Assembly: GCF_007681555.1 (NCBI RefSeq)
Contig: NZ_VELE01000002.1
Coordinates: 248,001 to 312,000 of the forward strand
DNA: 64,000 bases
Direction: 5' to 3'
DNA from: Kocuria salsicia
Lineage (GTDB): Bacteria; Actinomycetota; Actinomycetes; Actinomycetales; Micrococcaceae
This document shows, piece after piece, positions 26,674 to 35,922 of this stretch (within the stretch, counting starts at the first letter, position 1; each line of letters starts with the position of its first letter). The notes beneath the pieces were generated by a model. The model had not been told where the DNA came from and did not search any database. It saw only the letters and a list, made by a program, of their open reading frames with translations. A program made the translations under genes and the position numbers.

Positions 26674-28491
26674 TCAGTAGTTCCAGTCCTGCAGCGCCTC
26701 GTTGACGTGCTGCGGGATGTTGGAGCCGGTGCGCGGGTACATCCGCAGCTCCTCCAGGTAGTTCTGCCCCGGCAGCCGCTGCTCGTAGCGCACGAATGCC
26801 TCCTCGTCCGAGTAGTCGAACGTGACCTCCGGGGGCAGGCCCGGCCGGAAGCGGAACATCATGGCCAGCGGTGCACCGGAGCCCTCCACGTAGGAGTCGT
26901 CCTTGAGCTCCTGGACCTTCAGCAGGTCCTCGGGCACCAGATCGAACGTGGGGCGCTGGTCCCAGAAGCCGTTCAGGCGCACGTGGGTCAGGGCGTCGTA
27001 GTACGTGCCGAGCGCGCGCACGCGGATCAGCACGGTGGAGACCTCGCGGGCCGTGCCCTCGGAGCCGAAGAGGTGCCGCTGCGCCTCGGCGAGGCGGGCG
27101 AGCACGTCCCCGGTGGTGAGGGTGAGGTTGCCCGGAGCCAGCGCGGACATGTCCACGCCCTGCTCCTGCGAGCCCCGGTAGGACGGGGACACGTCCGTGG
27201 CGGCCGCGAGCTGCGGCGCCCCTTCGGGGTCCTCGTCCGCGTCGGTCGCGGCACCCGGGACCAGCGGGTCGCTCGTCTCGGTGCCGAACGCCGACTCGTC
27301 CACGTGGGCGGGCAGGTCCTCGGAACCGGTGGCGGTGCTCTCCTCCGCGGCCGCCGTGGCGGTCGTCGGGAGCTTTTGCTCATCCAGTGCCACGCCCTGC
27401 TCGGGAATGTCCTGGCCGGAGAAGTTCGGCTCGGTGAGCTCCTCCCCCTCGGTGCTGGTCAGCGTCTGGGCGGTCCCGTCCGTGACCACCTCGTCCTGGG
27501 CGTCCACGGCGGGCGCGGTGAACGGGTCCTCGTCGGCCACGCCGGTCTCGGGCGCCACGTCCTCGGCGTCCCGGCCGTCCTGGGCGTCGAGGCCCTCGGC
27601 GCGGGCGGCGTCAGCGGCCGCGGCGTCCTCGGCCAGGGGGTCCCCTGCCGTGGTGTCCTGCGCGGTCGGTGCGTTCGTGACCAGCGGTGCCGGGTGCTCG
27701 CCGGCCGCCACGACGTCGCCGTCCTCGGCGGGCTGGGCCACACCGTCGTCGACCACGCGCACGGCGTCGTCCTGGCGGCCGAGCTCGGCCTCGCCCTGCG
27801 TCGCGGAATCCGCACCGTCGGCGCGGTCCGTGGACGTGACGTCGTGCCGGGCGTCCTCGGGGAGGCCACCGGTGGGTTCCTCGGCGACGCCGCCCTGGGA
27901 GGCGTGGTCTACCACGTCGCGATGCGCGCCGGCGTCCGCACCGGGACCCGCGATGGCGCCGTGGCTGACGGCACCGTGGCTGTAGCGCTCCACGCGGGAC
28001 TCGCCGTTGGGGAAGTCGTAGGACACCGTGATCTCACGCCGGCCCTCGTTCGGGGCGGACGCCGCGATGTCCAGCTGCCGCCACGGGCCCACGGGGGTGC
28101 TCATGGCCTGGGTGTAGAGGTCCGCGACGTCGTCGAACAGCGGCGAACCCTGGTCCACCGTGCCGTTCTCCACCTCGTCCTGCGCCTCACCGACGGCCTG
28201 CCGGGTCTGGTGCGTCATGATGTTGCCGGACTGCACGAGCGTGAGCCGTGCGCGGTCCGCGCCGCGGGAGAGCAGCAGCTCCACGAGGTTGCGCAGTGCA
28301 CCGCTCTCGGGCAGGGGCGCCGCCTGGGTCTCGGGCCGACGCCGGGTGCTCTCCTGCTTCGCAGCGGCCGACTCGGGGGCGTTCGGCTGCGCAGGCCGCT
28401 CCACCGCGGGGAGGGTCGGCTGCGGGCCGGGCGACGGCTGCGGGGCCGGGTTGGTGTTCTTGTTGCCGCGGAACAAATCTCTCAAACCCAC
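26674..28491 (-). CDS. Unrecognised 605-aa protein: two small globular domains joined by a 280-residue disordered linker
   Basis: Starts at GTG 28491 with GAAGGGA 8 bases upstream and begins GLRDLFRGNK. Residues 1-55 are Pro/Gln-rich. About 55-165 form a first domain (LRNLVELLLSRGADRARL, then WRQLDIAASAPNEGRREIT). About 168-447 is Ala/Asp/Glu/Thr/Val-rich, acidic, with no hydrophobic core. About 450-605 is a second domain (FRFRPGLPPEVTFDYSDEEAF, LPGQNYLEELRMYPR) that recalls the DUF600/YezG-type fold; this resemblance is inferred. No signal peptide. It is separated from add by 2 bases and follows cdd by 226 bases. Confidence 0.75.
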   Translation of the reverse strand: MGLRDLFRGNKNTNPAPQPSPGPQPTLPAVERPAQPNAPESAAAKQESTRRRPETQAAPLPESGALRNLVELLLSRGADRARLTLVQSGNIMTHQTRQAVGEAQDEVENGTVDQGSPLFDDVADLYTQAMSTPVGPWRQLDIAASAPNEGRREITVSYDFPNGESRVERYSHGAVSHGAIAGPGADAGAHRDVVDHASQGGVAEEPTGGLPEDARHDVTSTDRADGADSATQGEAELGRQDDAVRVVDDGVAQPAEDGDVVAAGEHPAPLVTNAPTAQDTTAGDPLAEDAAAADAARAEGLDAQDGRDAEDVAPETGVADEDPFTAPAVDAQDEVVTDGTAQTLTSTEGEELTEPNFSGQDIPEQGVALDEQKLPTTATAAAEESTATGSEDLPAHVDESAFGTETSDPLVPGAATDADEDPEGAPQLAAATDVSPSYRGSQEQGVDMSALAPGNLTLTTGDVLARLAEAQRHLFGSEGTAREVSTVLIRVRALGTYYDALTHVRLNGFWDQRPTFDLVPEDLLKVQELKDDSYVEGSGAPLAMMFRFRPGLPPEVTFDYSDEEAFVRYEQRLPGQNYLEELRMYPRTGSNIPQHVNEALQDWNY

Positions 28492-28533
28492 GTGATCGTT
28501 TCCCTTCAGAGCCTGGCGTGGTTTCTCGTCCAA

Positions 28534-28539
28534 AGTATA
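28534..28539 (-). promoter_or_regulatory. Possible -10 element for the 605-aa gene
   Basis: Minus-strand TATACT stands out in very GC-rich surroundings and would start transcription about 35 bases before GTG 28491. No good -35 hexamer is seen at 16-18 bases, so the call is tentative. Confidence 0.35.
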
Positions 28540-28717
28540 TGCGGGGCGTCCCTGGCGGAGCCTGGACCCGTGACACCGGGAGTCCCCGCGCGCACCGCCG
28601 TGGCCCGCGCCGAAGCCTCGTCCGCCGCGTCCCCGTGTCCATCCTGCTCGCGCAGCTCGGAGCCCATGGCCCAAGGAGACGGGCGGGGCAGGGATCGATG
28701 GCGGCCCGGCAGGACCG

Positions 28718-29131
28718 TCAGAGGTTCTGCGGCCCGAACGCGTCCGGCAGCACCTCGTCCATGGAGCGGACACCGCTGACGGTGAGTAGCTGCATGTCCT
28801 GCGCGCGGTGCTCGTAGAGCAGCTGGCGGCAGCGCCCGCAGGGCATCAGGACGTCCCCGTTGCCGTCCACGCACACGAACGCCACGAGGGACCCGCCACC
28901 TGACATGTGCAGCGCGCTCACCAGCGAGCACTCGGCGCACAGGGTCACTCCGTAGGAGGCGTTCTCGATGTTGGCCCCGGTCACCACCCTCCCGTCGGAG
29001 ACGAGCGCAGCCGCTCCCACGGGGAAGTTCGAGTAGGGCGAGTAGGAGTGGGCGAGGGCCTCGGTGGCCGCGCGCTGCAGCTCCTGCCAGGTGGTCCCGT
29101 CCACGGGTGCGTGGGCGTGTGCGTCCTGCAT
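28718..29131 (-). CDS. cdd: Cytidine deaminase
   Basis: 137 aa homotetrameric-type zinc enzyme converting cytidine and deoxycytidine to uridine and deoxyuridine. The zinc site is complete: NASYGVTLCAECSLVSAL (Cys, catalytic Glu) and MPCGRCRQLLYE (two Cys), with SYSPYSNFPVGAA upstream. The ATG at 29131 is chosen for its AGGAG site (6-base spacing). An in-frame ATG at 29176 overlaps the upstream permease stop and would add 15 residues. It is the last gene of the nucleoside import operon. Confidence 0.95.
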   Translation of the reverse strand: MQDAHAHAPVDGTTWQELQRAATEALAHSYSPYSNFPVGAAALVSDGRVVTGANIENASYGVTLCAECSLVSALHMSGGGSLVAFVCVDGNGDVLMPCGRCRQLLYEHRAQDMQLLTVSGVRSMDEVLPDAFGPQNL

Positions 29132-29172
29132 GGGTGCTCCTGTCTCGTGGCCGCCGTGAGCAGGCGGCATCG

Positions 29173-30498
29173 TCATTCCTTGGTGTAGGGCTCTCCGGAA
29201 GCCGCGGGTCCTCGCGAGCGGCCCACGAGCCCGGCGACGGCGAGGATCGTGACCACGTACGGCAGCATGGCCAGGAACTGGCTGGGGACCGGCGTCCCGA
29301 GGAACGAGAGGATGGACTCCAGGTTTGACGCGAAGCCGAACAGCAGGGACGCCAGCAGCGCACCCACGGGGTTCCAGCGCCCGAAGATCAGTGCGGCCAG
29401 CGCGATGTACCCGGCACCGGCGGTCATGTCCCGGGTGAACGCCGAGACCGAGACGAGCGTGTAGAACGCGCCGCCGATGCCTGCCACCGCGCCGCCCAGC
29501 AGCACGTTGCGCACGCGCAGCGCGTTGACGGACACGCCCAGGGTGTCCGCGGCCTTGGGGTGCTCCCCCACGGCGCGGGTGCGCAGCCCCCAGCGGGTGC
29601 GGTAGAGCGCAAACCACACCACGGCCACCGCGAGGTACATGAGGTAGCCGATCACCGACTGGTCAAAGAGCACCGGGCCGATCACGGGGATCTCTGCGAG
29701 CAGCGGGATCCGCACGAGTGGCAGCCGCTCGGGAGCGTTGAACACCGCGGCGTTGGGCTCCAGCACGGTGGCGAAAAGGAAGCCGGTCAAGCCCGAGACC
29801 AGCACGTTGAGCACCACGCCCACGATCACCTGGTTCACCCGGAAGCGGATCGCGAACAGTGCCAGCACGGCGGAGACCAGCACGGAGCCGAGCACCGCCG
29901 CGAGCAGGCCCACCCACGCGCTTCCGGCCAGGGTGCCCGCGACCGCCGCGGCGAACGCGCCGAACAGCAGCTGCGCCTCGATCGCAATGTTCACCACCCC
30001 GGAGCGCTCGCACAGCAGCCCGCCCAGCGACCCGAAGACCAGCGGGGTGGCCAGCGCCACCGAGCCCGCGAGCAGCGCCGTCACCGAGAGGCTGGGAGTG
30101 CGCGCGGTGGCCACGACCCACACGAGGAAGCCGGTCACGAACAGGAACCCTGCCAGCACGGCAGCCCAGCGTGGCAGTTTCCGGGCCCGGACGGCGGCCC
30201 AGACCGCGAGCGCCGCGAGCGCGACAGCCACGAACCACCCCCAGGGCGCGGAGGGCACGCAGAGATCGGGCAGCCGGACGGCGTCGTCGTCCTCGGAGAG
30301 GCGGAACTGCACCGCCTGCCCGGAGGCGCCCAGCGCAAAGACCAGCAGGGCGAGCAGCGCGAGGACGCCCAAGCCGAGAGCGGGCCGCAGGGTCCGCACA
30401 CCCACCGCGCGGTTGGCGGCCGCGGTGGCGAGTTCGGTCTCCGGAACCGTGTCCCGACGCTGCGGTCGGGGAGCCGGGGTGGTGAGGGCGGAGCTCAC
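29173..30498 (-). CDS. Nucleoside ABC importer, permease subunit 2
   Basis: 441 aa with about ten hydrophobic segments. It belongs to the BPD_transp_2 (RbsC/BmpD-like) permeases of guanosine/nucleoside importers such as NupQ/YufQ. Typical core: GGLLCERSGVVNIAIEAQLL and RTRWGLRTRAVGEHPKAADTLG. The GTG start (30498) overlaps the stop of the other permease (GTGA) with AGGAGG upstream. Family members of this position are usually about 310 aa; here the extra N-terminal 130 residues contain additional hydrophobic segments, a Micrococcales-type extension. Confidence 0.92.
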   Translation of the reverse strand: MSSALTTPAPRPQRRDTVPETELATAAANRAVGVRTLRPALGLGVLALLALLVFALGASGQAVQFRLSEDDDAVRLPDLCVPSAPWGWFVAVALAALAVWAAVRARKLPRWAAVLAGFLFVTGFLVWVVATARTPSLSVTALLAGSVALATPLVFGSLGGLLCERSGVVNIAIEAQLLFGAFAAAVAGTLAGSAWVGLLAAVLGSVLVSAVLALFAIRFRVNQVIVGVVLNVLVSGLTGFLFATVLEPNAAVFNAPERLPLVRIPLLAEIPVIGPVLFDQSVIGYLMYLAVAVVWFALYRTRWGLRTRAVGEHPKAADTLGVSVNALRVRNVLLGGAVAGIGGAFYTLVSVSAFTRDMTAGAGYIALAALIFGRWNPVGALLASLLFGFASNLESILSFLGTPVPSQFLAMLPYVVTILAVAGLVGRSRGPAASGEPYTKE

Positions 30499-31712
30499 GC
30501 GGCAACCTCCTGGATGCGGCGACGGCGGGTGGCGAGCGTGAGCAGCGGCGGCAGTGCCACGAACAGCACGATGAGGGACTGCACGACGAGCACGATGTCG
30601 ATGTTCGTGCCCGTCATCGACTGCATGGTCACACCCCCGGCGCGGAACGCCCCGTAGAGGATGCCTGCGAAGAACGTGCCCCACGGCGTGGAGCGCCCGA
30701 GCAGCGCCACGGTGATGGCGTCGAAGCCGAAGGACGCCGCGACCCCGGAGGTCAGCGAGTGCTCCGTCCCGGAGATCTGGGCCGTGCCCGCGAGTCCGGC
30801 GAGCATTCCGGCGAGCAGCATCACGACGACGAAGCCGCGCGTCACCGAGATCCCCGCGGTCCGCGCGGCGCGCGGGTTGGCTCCTACCGCGCGCAGCTCA
30901 AAACCCACCGTGGAGCGGTTGAGCAGCCATGCGACGGCCACCGTGGCGAGCACGGCCACCACGAAGCCCCAGTGCAGCCGAAAGTGCTCCCCCAGCAGCT
31001 TGGGGAACATCGCATTCTCGTCCACGGCCGGGCTGATGGGGTTCGAGGAGCCCTCGCGCTGGAAGCCCGGCAGCGTGAGCAGCCACGCGACCAGGTTCAG
31101 TGCCACGTAGTTGAGCATGATGGTGAGGATGACCTCGTGCGCGCCGGTCCTGGCCTTGAGGAGGCCGACGATGCCTCCCCACACCGCGCCGCCCAGCGCG
31201 CCCGCAGCGAGCACGGCCAGCAGGTGCACGCCGGCGGGCAGGTGCCACGAGAACCCGACCCAGGCCGCGAGGGTGGCCCCCACGAGGATCTGTCCCTGGG
31301 CACCGATGTTGAACAGCCCCGCCCGGAACGCGAGTGCCACGCCCAGGCCCGCAAGGATCAGGGGTGTGGCCACGGTCAGGGTCTCGGTGAGGGGGTAGAG
31401 CTTTCCCGAGAGTCCCGCGCCGGACGGGTTGTAGACGGCCCCGTGGAACATCGCCACGTACGCGCTGGACGCCGCTCGCCACATCGCGGCGAACGTGTCC
31501 CCCGGGCGGGCAAAGAAGTACCCGGCGGTGTGGCGGACCTTCTCGTCCGTGACGGCGACCAGCAGCCCGCCCAGCAGCAGGGCGGTGACCACGGCGAGCA
31601 CGGACTGCAGCGTGGAGCCCAGCAGCGTCCTGCGCTGCCCGTCCGCGGAGAGCTCGGTAGGTGGTGGCGCGGAGACCTGCTCCGTGGGTGCCGGTGCGGT
31701 GGAGGCGCTCAT
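30495..31712 (-). CDS. Nucleoside ABC importer, permease subunit 1
   Basis: 405 aa, BPD_transp_2 family, NupP/YufP-like. A 30-residue Pro/Ala tail is followed by about nine hydrophobic segments. The cytoplasmic coupling region is recognisable: ALAFRAGLFNIGAQGQILVG and STVGFELRAVGANPRAARTAG. The ATG at 31712 overlaps the ATPase stop (ATGA), so translation is coupled. It should form the channel heterodimer with the next permease. Confidence 0.93.
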   Translation of the reverse strand: MSASTAPAPTEQVSAPPPTELSADGQRRTLLGSTLQSVLAVVTALLLGGLLVAVTDEKVRHTAGYFFARPGDTFAAMWRAASSAYVAMFHGAVYNPSGAGLSGKLYPLTETLTVATPLILAGLGVALAFRAGLFNIGAQGQILVGATLAAWVGFSWHLPAGVHLLAVLAAGALGGAVWGGIVGLLKARTGAHEVILTIMLNYVALNLVAWLLTLPGFQREGSSNPISPAVDENAMFPKLLGEHFRLHWGFVVAVLATVAVAWLLNRSTVGFELRAVGANPRAARTAGISVTRGFVVVMLLAGMLAGLAGTAQISGTEHSLTSGVAASFGFDAITVALLGRSTPWGTFFAGILYGAFRAGGVTMQSMTGTNIDIVLVVQSLIVLFVALPPLLTLATRRRRIQEVAA

Positions 31713-33349
31713 GCGGTGGGGTTCCCCTCGGGTCGGTCGGTCGCCGCGGATCTGGGTCGCGCGGCGTCGGCACTGCGGACAACCGCGCCGTTGTCCTGCT
31801 CGCTCGGCGAGGGCTGCTGCGAGTAATCCCATGGCACGGGCGGCACCACCGCCACCGCGGGCTCGCCCGCCATCATCCGGCCCAGTGCCTCGCGCGGGGT
31901 GTCCGGGCCCACGATGCCCATGAGACGGCCGTGGAAGAGGACGGCGATCCGGTCTGCGAGGGCGTAGACCTCGTCCAGCTCGGTGGACACGATCAGCACG
32001 GCGGTGCCGGTGTCGCGCTCGGCCACGATCCGGCGGTGGATGAACTCGATCGAACCCACGTCCACGCCACGGGTGGGCTGGGAGGCCACGAACAGACTGA
32101 GCGGGCGCCCGAGCTCGCGGGCGATGACCACCTTCTGCTGGTTGCCCCCGGACAGCGTGGCCACTGCGGAGTCAACCGAGCCGGTGCGGATGTCGTACTC
32201 GACCACCTGTGCGCCGGCGTGATCCGTGATCGCTCCGAGACGCAGGGACGGACCCCGGGAGAACTCCCGGTCCAGGTACCTGTCGAGCACGAGGTTCTCG
32301 GCCACGGAGAAGGTCCCCACGAGACCGTCCGTGGACCGGTCCTCCGGCACGAAGCCCACGCCGAACCCGAGCACCTCCCGTGTGCCGAGCCCCACGAGCT
32401 CCCTTCCCTCCAGCCGCGCTGAACCGCTCACCCGCTCCTCGAGACCCACGAGCGCCTGCGTCAGCTCGGTCTGCCCGTTGCCCTGCACGCCGGCCACCGC
32501 CAGGATCTCGCCGGGTGCGACGTCGAGGTCCACACCGTCCAGCAGCACGACGCCGTTGTCCCCCACCACGGTGAGGCCGCGCACCTCCAGTGCGGCGCCG
32601 CCGCCCCGGGCGGGCTTCTTGGCCACGGTCAGGCTGACGTCCCGGCCCACCATCAGGGCGGCGAGCTCGTCCGTGGAGGTCTCCGGGCCCACCTGCGCGA
32701 CCACGCGGCCGCGACGGATCACGGTGATCACGTCCGAGACGGCGCGCACCTCCCGCAGCTTGTGGGAGATGAAGACGATCGAGGTGCCGCTCTCCCGCAG
32801 CTGGCGCATGATCTCGAGCAGCTCGTCCGTCTCGCGCGGGGTCAGCACGGCGGTGGGCTCGTCCAGGATCAGCACCTCGGCGTCGCGCACCAGCGCTTTG
32901 ATGATCTCCACGCGTTGCTGGACACCCACCGGCAAGTCCTCCACCACGGCATCGGGGTCCACCGCGAAGCCGTAGCGCTCGGAGATCTCCCGGATCCTGG
33001 CCCGTGTGCTCTCCAGGTCCAGGGACGCCCCGCGGGTGCTCTCGTGGCCCAGCGCCACGTTCTCGGCCACGGTGAACACCGGGACCAGCATGAAGTGCTG
33101 GTGCACCATGCCGATCCCAGCCGCCATGGCATCCCCGGGGCCGCTGAAGCGGACGGGTTCGCCGTCGATCTCGACGGCCCCGGACGTGGGCTCGTACAGC
33201 CCGTAGAGGACGTTCATGAGGGTGGACTTGCCCGCGCCGTTCTCACCGAGAAGGCAGTGGATCTGGTGGGGTTCCACCGTGAGGCTCACCCGGTCGTTGG
33301 CGGTGAAGTCACCGAACTTCTTGGTGACCTCGTTCAGTGTCAGCTGCAC
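31709..33349 (-). CDS. Nucleoside ABC importer, duplicated ATPase subunit
   Basis: 546 aa with two nucleotide-binding domains in tandem, as in NupO/YufO. The first has Walker A LGENGAGKST, signature LPVGVQQRVEI (divergent), and Walker B LILDEPTAVL. The second has a degenerate Walker A (GVQGNGQTE), signature LSGGNQQKVVIARE and FVASQPTRGVDVG in place of a normal Walker B, so probably only one site is fully catalytic. The C-terminal 40 residues are Pro/Ala-rich. GTG start at 33349 with CAGGAG upstream. Confidence 0.95.
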   Translation of the reverse strand: MQLTLNEVTKKFGDFTANDRVSLTVEPHQIHCLLGENGAGKSTLMNVLYGLYEPTSGAVEIDGEPVRFSGPGDAMAAGIGMVHQHFMLVPVFTVAENVALGHESTRGASLDLESTRARIREISERYGFAVDPDAVVEDLPVGVQQRVEIIKALVRDAEVLILDEPTAVLTPRETDELLEIMRQLRESGTSIVFISHKLREVRAVSDVITVIRRGRVVAQVGPETSTDELAALMVGRDVSLTVAKKPARGGGAALEVRGLTVVGDNGVVLLDGVDLDVAPGEILAVAGVQGNGQTELTQALVGLEERVSGSARLEGRELVGLGTREVLGFGVGFVPEDRSTDGLVGTFSVAENLVLDRYLDREFSRGPSLRLGAITDHAGAQVVEYDIRTGSVDSAVATLSGGNQQKVVIARELGRPLSLFVASQPTRGVDVGSIEFIHRRIVAERDTGTAVLIVSTELDEVYALADRIAVLFHGRLMGIVGPDTPREALGRMMAGEPAVAVVPPVPWDYSQQPSPSEQDNGAVVRSADAARPRSAATDRPEGNPTA

Positions 33350-33376
33350 GTGTCGGCTCCTGCCGGGAGTGATCGG

Positions 33377-34468
33377 TCAGGACTTCGGCGCGCTCTTGGA
33401 CTCGACCGTGACCTTGCCGTCGATGACGTCCTGCTTCAGCTGCTGGACCTGCTTGTCGAGGTCCTCGCCCACCGCGTCCTCCTGGTCGTGGTAGGGAGCC
33501 AGGCCCACGCCGCCGTTCTCCAGCGTGCCCACGTACTGGGTGTGGTCAAAGGTGCCGTCCGCCGCCTGCGTCACGACATCCTCCACAGACTTCGACATCT
33601 CCTTGAGCACCGACGTCAGCACGTACTCCTTGCCGGAATCCAGGGACTCGTAGCCGTCGGTGTCCGGCCAGATCAGGCGCACCTCGTCGCCGCCCTTGTT
33701 CGCCTCGGACACCGCGTCCACCGTTCCCTGCGCAGCCTGTCCGGCCACGGGCAGCACCACGTCCGCGCCGTCCCCGATGAGGTTCTGAGTGACGGTCTTC
33801 GCCTTGGACGAGTCCTGGAAGGAGCTCAGGAACGTGCCGTTCTGCGAGTCCTTGTTCCAGCCCAGGACCTTGACGTCCTTCTTGTTCTTCTCGTTGTAGT
33901 ACTTCACGCCGTCCGCGAAGCCGTCCATGAACACAGTCACGGTGGGGATGTCCATGCCCCCGTACGTGGCCACCTTGCCGGTCTGCGTGGTCCCCGCGGC
34001 CAGGTACCCGGCCAGGAACGCGGCCTCGGCGGTGTTGTAGACGATGGGCTTGACGTTGTCCGCCGTGATCGAGTTGTCGTCCACGATTGCGAAGTGCTTG
34101 TCCGGGTTCGCGGCGGCAACCTTCTTGGTGGTGTCCGCGAGCAGGAAGCCCACGGAGACCGTCAGGTTGCAGCCCTGCTGCGTCATGGAGGTGAGATTGG
34201 GCTCGAACTCCGTCTCGGACTGGGACTCCGCCTGGCTGACCTGGATTCCCTTGTGCTCCTCAGCTGCCTTGAGGCCCTCGTAGGAACTCTGGTTGAAGGA
34301 GCGGTCCTGGAACCCGCCGTCGTCGGAGACGATGCAGCCCTTGAAGTCGGAGGCCTGCTGGCTGGACCCACCCGAGCTGTCCGGGGCGGAGCCGCAGCCG
34401 GCGAGGACCAGGCCGGTGACCCCGGCCAGTCCGAGCGCGCCGAGGGCGCGGAAACGTCGAGTGGTCAT
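33377..34468 (-). CDS. BMP family nucleoside-binding lipoprotein
   Basis: 363 aa substrate-binding protein of the importer. The signal peptide ends in the lipobox LVLAGC (Cys near residue 25), so it is lipid-anchored outside the membrane. The BMP/Med fold is indicated by GCIVSDDGGFQDRSFNQSS at the start, VGFLLADTTKKVAAANPD, and DVVLPVAGQAAQGTVDAV. Family members such as PnrA and NupN bind purine or mixed nucleosides, which fits the adjacent deaminases. First gene of a five-gene run: binding protein, ATPase, two permeases, cdd. Confidence 0.94.
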   Translation of the reverse strand: MTTRRFRALGALGLAGVTGLVLAGCGSAPDSSGGSSQQASDFKGCIVSDDGGFQDRSFNQSSYEGLKAAEEHKGIQVSQAESQSETEFEPNLTSMTQQGCNLTVSVGFLLADTTKKVAAANPDKHFAIVDDNSITADNVKPIVYNTAEAAFLAGYLAAGTTQTGKVATYGGMDIPTVTVFMDGFADGVKYYNEKNKKDVKVLGWNKDSQNGTFLSSFQDSSKAKTVTQNLIGDGADVVLPVAGQAAQGTVDAVSEANKGGDEVRLIWPDTDGYESLDSGKEYVLTSVLKEMSKSVEDVVTQAADGTFDHTQYVGTLENGGVGLAPYHDQEDAVGEDLDKQVQQLKQDVIDGKVTVESKSAPKS

Positions 34469-34588
34469 GGGGGTCCTCCGGTCGGTGGGGCTGGGGGACG
34501 CCGTGCGCTCGCGGGGCGGCGCAGGCGGCTCGTGAGTCTGCTCAGTGTAGCCCCGGAGAACCCCGTGAATGCCCTCACCCCGGGCGTG

Positions 34589-35857
34589 TCAAACCTCTGC
34601 GCCCTCCATGCCCTCCGGCGGCAGTGTCGCATCCGCGAGTTCGCGCACCCTCAGGCGCAGGGCCCGCAGCGCGGTGGAGGCCATGACCTGGACGCCGCAG
34701 CGGATGGCCTCCTCCTGGGGGGCGTAGTCGGACTGGTGCAGGTCGAAGGTGCGCCCACCCGGCTCGCGCGTGCCCAGGCGCATCATGGCGCCCGGCACGT
34801 GCTGCAGGAACCAGGCGAAGTCCTCCCCGCCCATGGACTGCTCGACCAGCAGGACGCTCTCCTCCCCCAGCTCGGCGCGGGCCGAGATCTCCAGCAGGGT
34901 GGTCTCGGTCTCCCCGTTGACCACCGGTGGGACGCCACGGATGTGCTCGAGGTCCACGTTCACCCCGTAGGGCGCGGCCACCTGTCCCACGACCTCGTCC
35001 AGCATCTCGCCCGCCCGGTACCACGCGTCCGCGTCCAGGCAGCGCATGGTCCCGGCCATGAAGCCGCTCATGGGGATCGCGTTGGGCGCCACGCCGGCGT
35101 GGATCTGCCCCCACACCACCGCCACCCCGGAGCGCACGTCCACACGGCGCGAGAGGACGGCCGGCACGTCGATCGCGATCTGGCTCATCGCGTAGACGAG
35201 GTCTTCGGTCAGGTGTGGACGGGAGGTGTGCCCGCCGCGCCCGGAGAGCTCGATCCGGATGGTGTCGGAGGCCGAGGTAATGGCGCCGATCCGGGTGCCC
35301 ACGCTGCCCACGTCCACCTTGGGCTCGCAGTGCAGCGCGAACATCCGCGGCACCCCGGCCAGCACGTTCTGCTTGATGATGCTCAGCGCACCGCCGGGCA
35401 GCTTCTCCTCCGCGGGCTGGAAGACCACGCGGACGGTGCCGGCGAACGGCGAGGAGCGGTGCAGGTCCGCGAGCACACGGGCGACGCCGAGCATCACCGT
35501 GGTGTGGATGTCGTGGCCGCACGCGTGCATCACGCCCTCGTTGATCGAGGCGTAGTCCAGCCCCGTCTCCTCGAGGATGGGCAGGGCGTCGATGTCCGCC
35601 CGCAGCCCCACCATGACCGGACCACGGCCGATGTCCACGTAGCACCCCGTGCGCTCGAAGCGCACAGGGCGCAGCCCCGAGGCCTCCAGCGCGTGGACGA
35701 TCCGCTCCGTGGTGCGGTACTCCTCGTAGGACAGCTCCGGGTGCCGGTGGATGTCGCGGCGGAAGCGGACCAGGTCCGGGAAGTAGTGCGAGAGCAAGGG
35801 TCCGATGGCGGGAGGCTGGCCGATGTCGTCGGCGTTCGGCAGTGGCAGATCCAACAT
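34589..35857 (-). CDS. M20 family amidohydrolase (N-acyl amino acid / hippurate hydrolase type)
   Basis: 422 aa, two-metal amidohydrolase of subfamily M20D. Visible metal and catalytic segments are RFRRDIHRHPELSYEE, LRADIDALPILEET, HACGHDIHTTVMLG, FQPAEEKLPGGA and QSMGGEDFAWF near the C-terminus. These enzymes remove acyl groups from amino acids (hippurate, IAA-conjugates, N-acetyl-diaminopimelate). The true substrate is unknown. It lies between the nucleoside importer and manC, same strand, and has no obvious metabolic link to either. Confidence 0.92.
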   Translation of the reverse strand: MLDLPLPNADDIGQPPAIGPLLSHYFPDLVRFRRDIHRHPELSYEEYRTTERIVHALEASGLRPVRFERTGCYVDIGRGPVMVGLRADIDALPILEETGLDYASINEGVMHACGHDIHTTVMLGVARVLADLHRSSPFAGTVRVVFQPAEEKLPGGALSIIKQNVLAGVPRMFALHCEPKVDVGSVGTRIGAITSASDTIRIELSGRGGHTSRPHLTEDLVYAMSQIAIDVPAVLSRRVDVRSGVAVVWGQIHAGVAPNAIPMSGFMAGTMRCLDADAWYRAGEMLDEVVGQVAAPYGVNVDLEHIRGVPPVVNGETETTLLEISARAELGEESVLLVEQSMGGEDFAWFLQHVPGAMMRLGTREPGGRTFDLHQSDYAPQEEAIRCGVQVMASTALRALRLRVRELADATLPPEGMEGAEV

Positions 35858-35922
35858 GGCTCTCAGGTTACCGCCGGGGCTCTACCGCACGCGCCGCCAC
35901 GCCCCGCGCCGTGGGGAACGGG

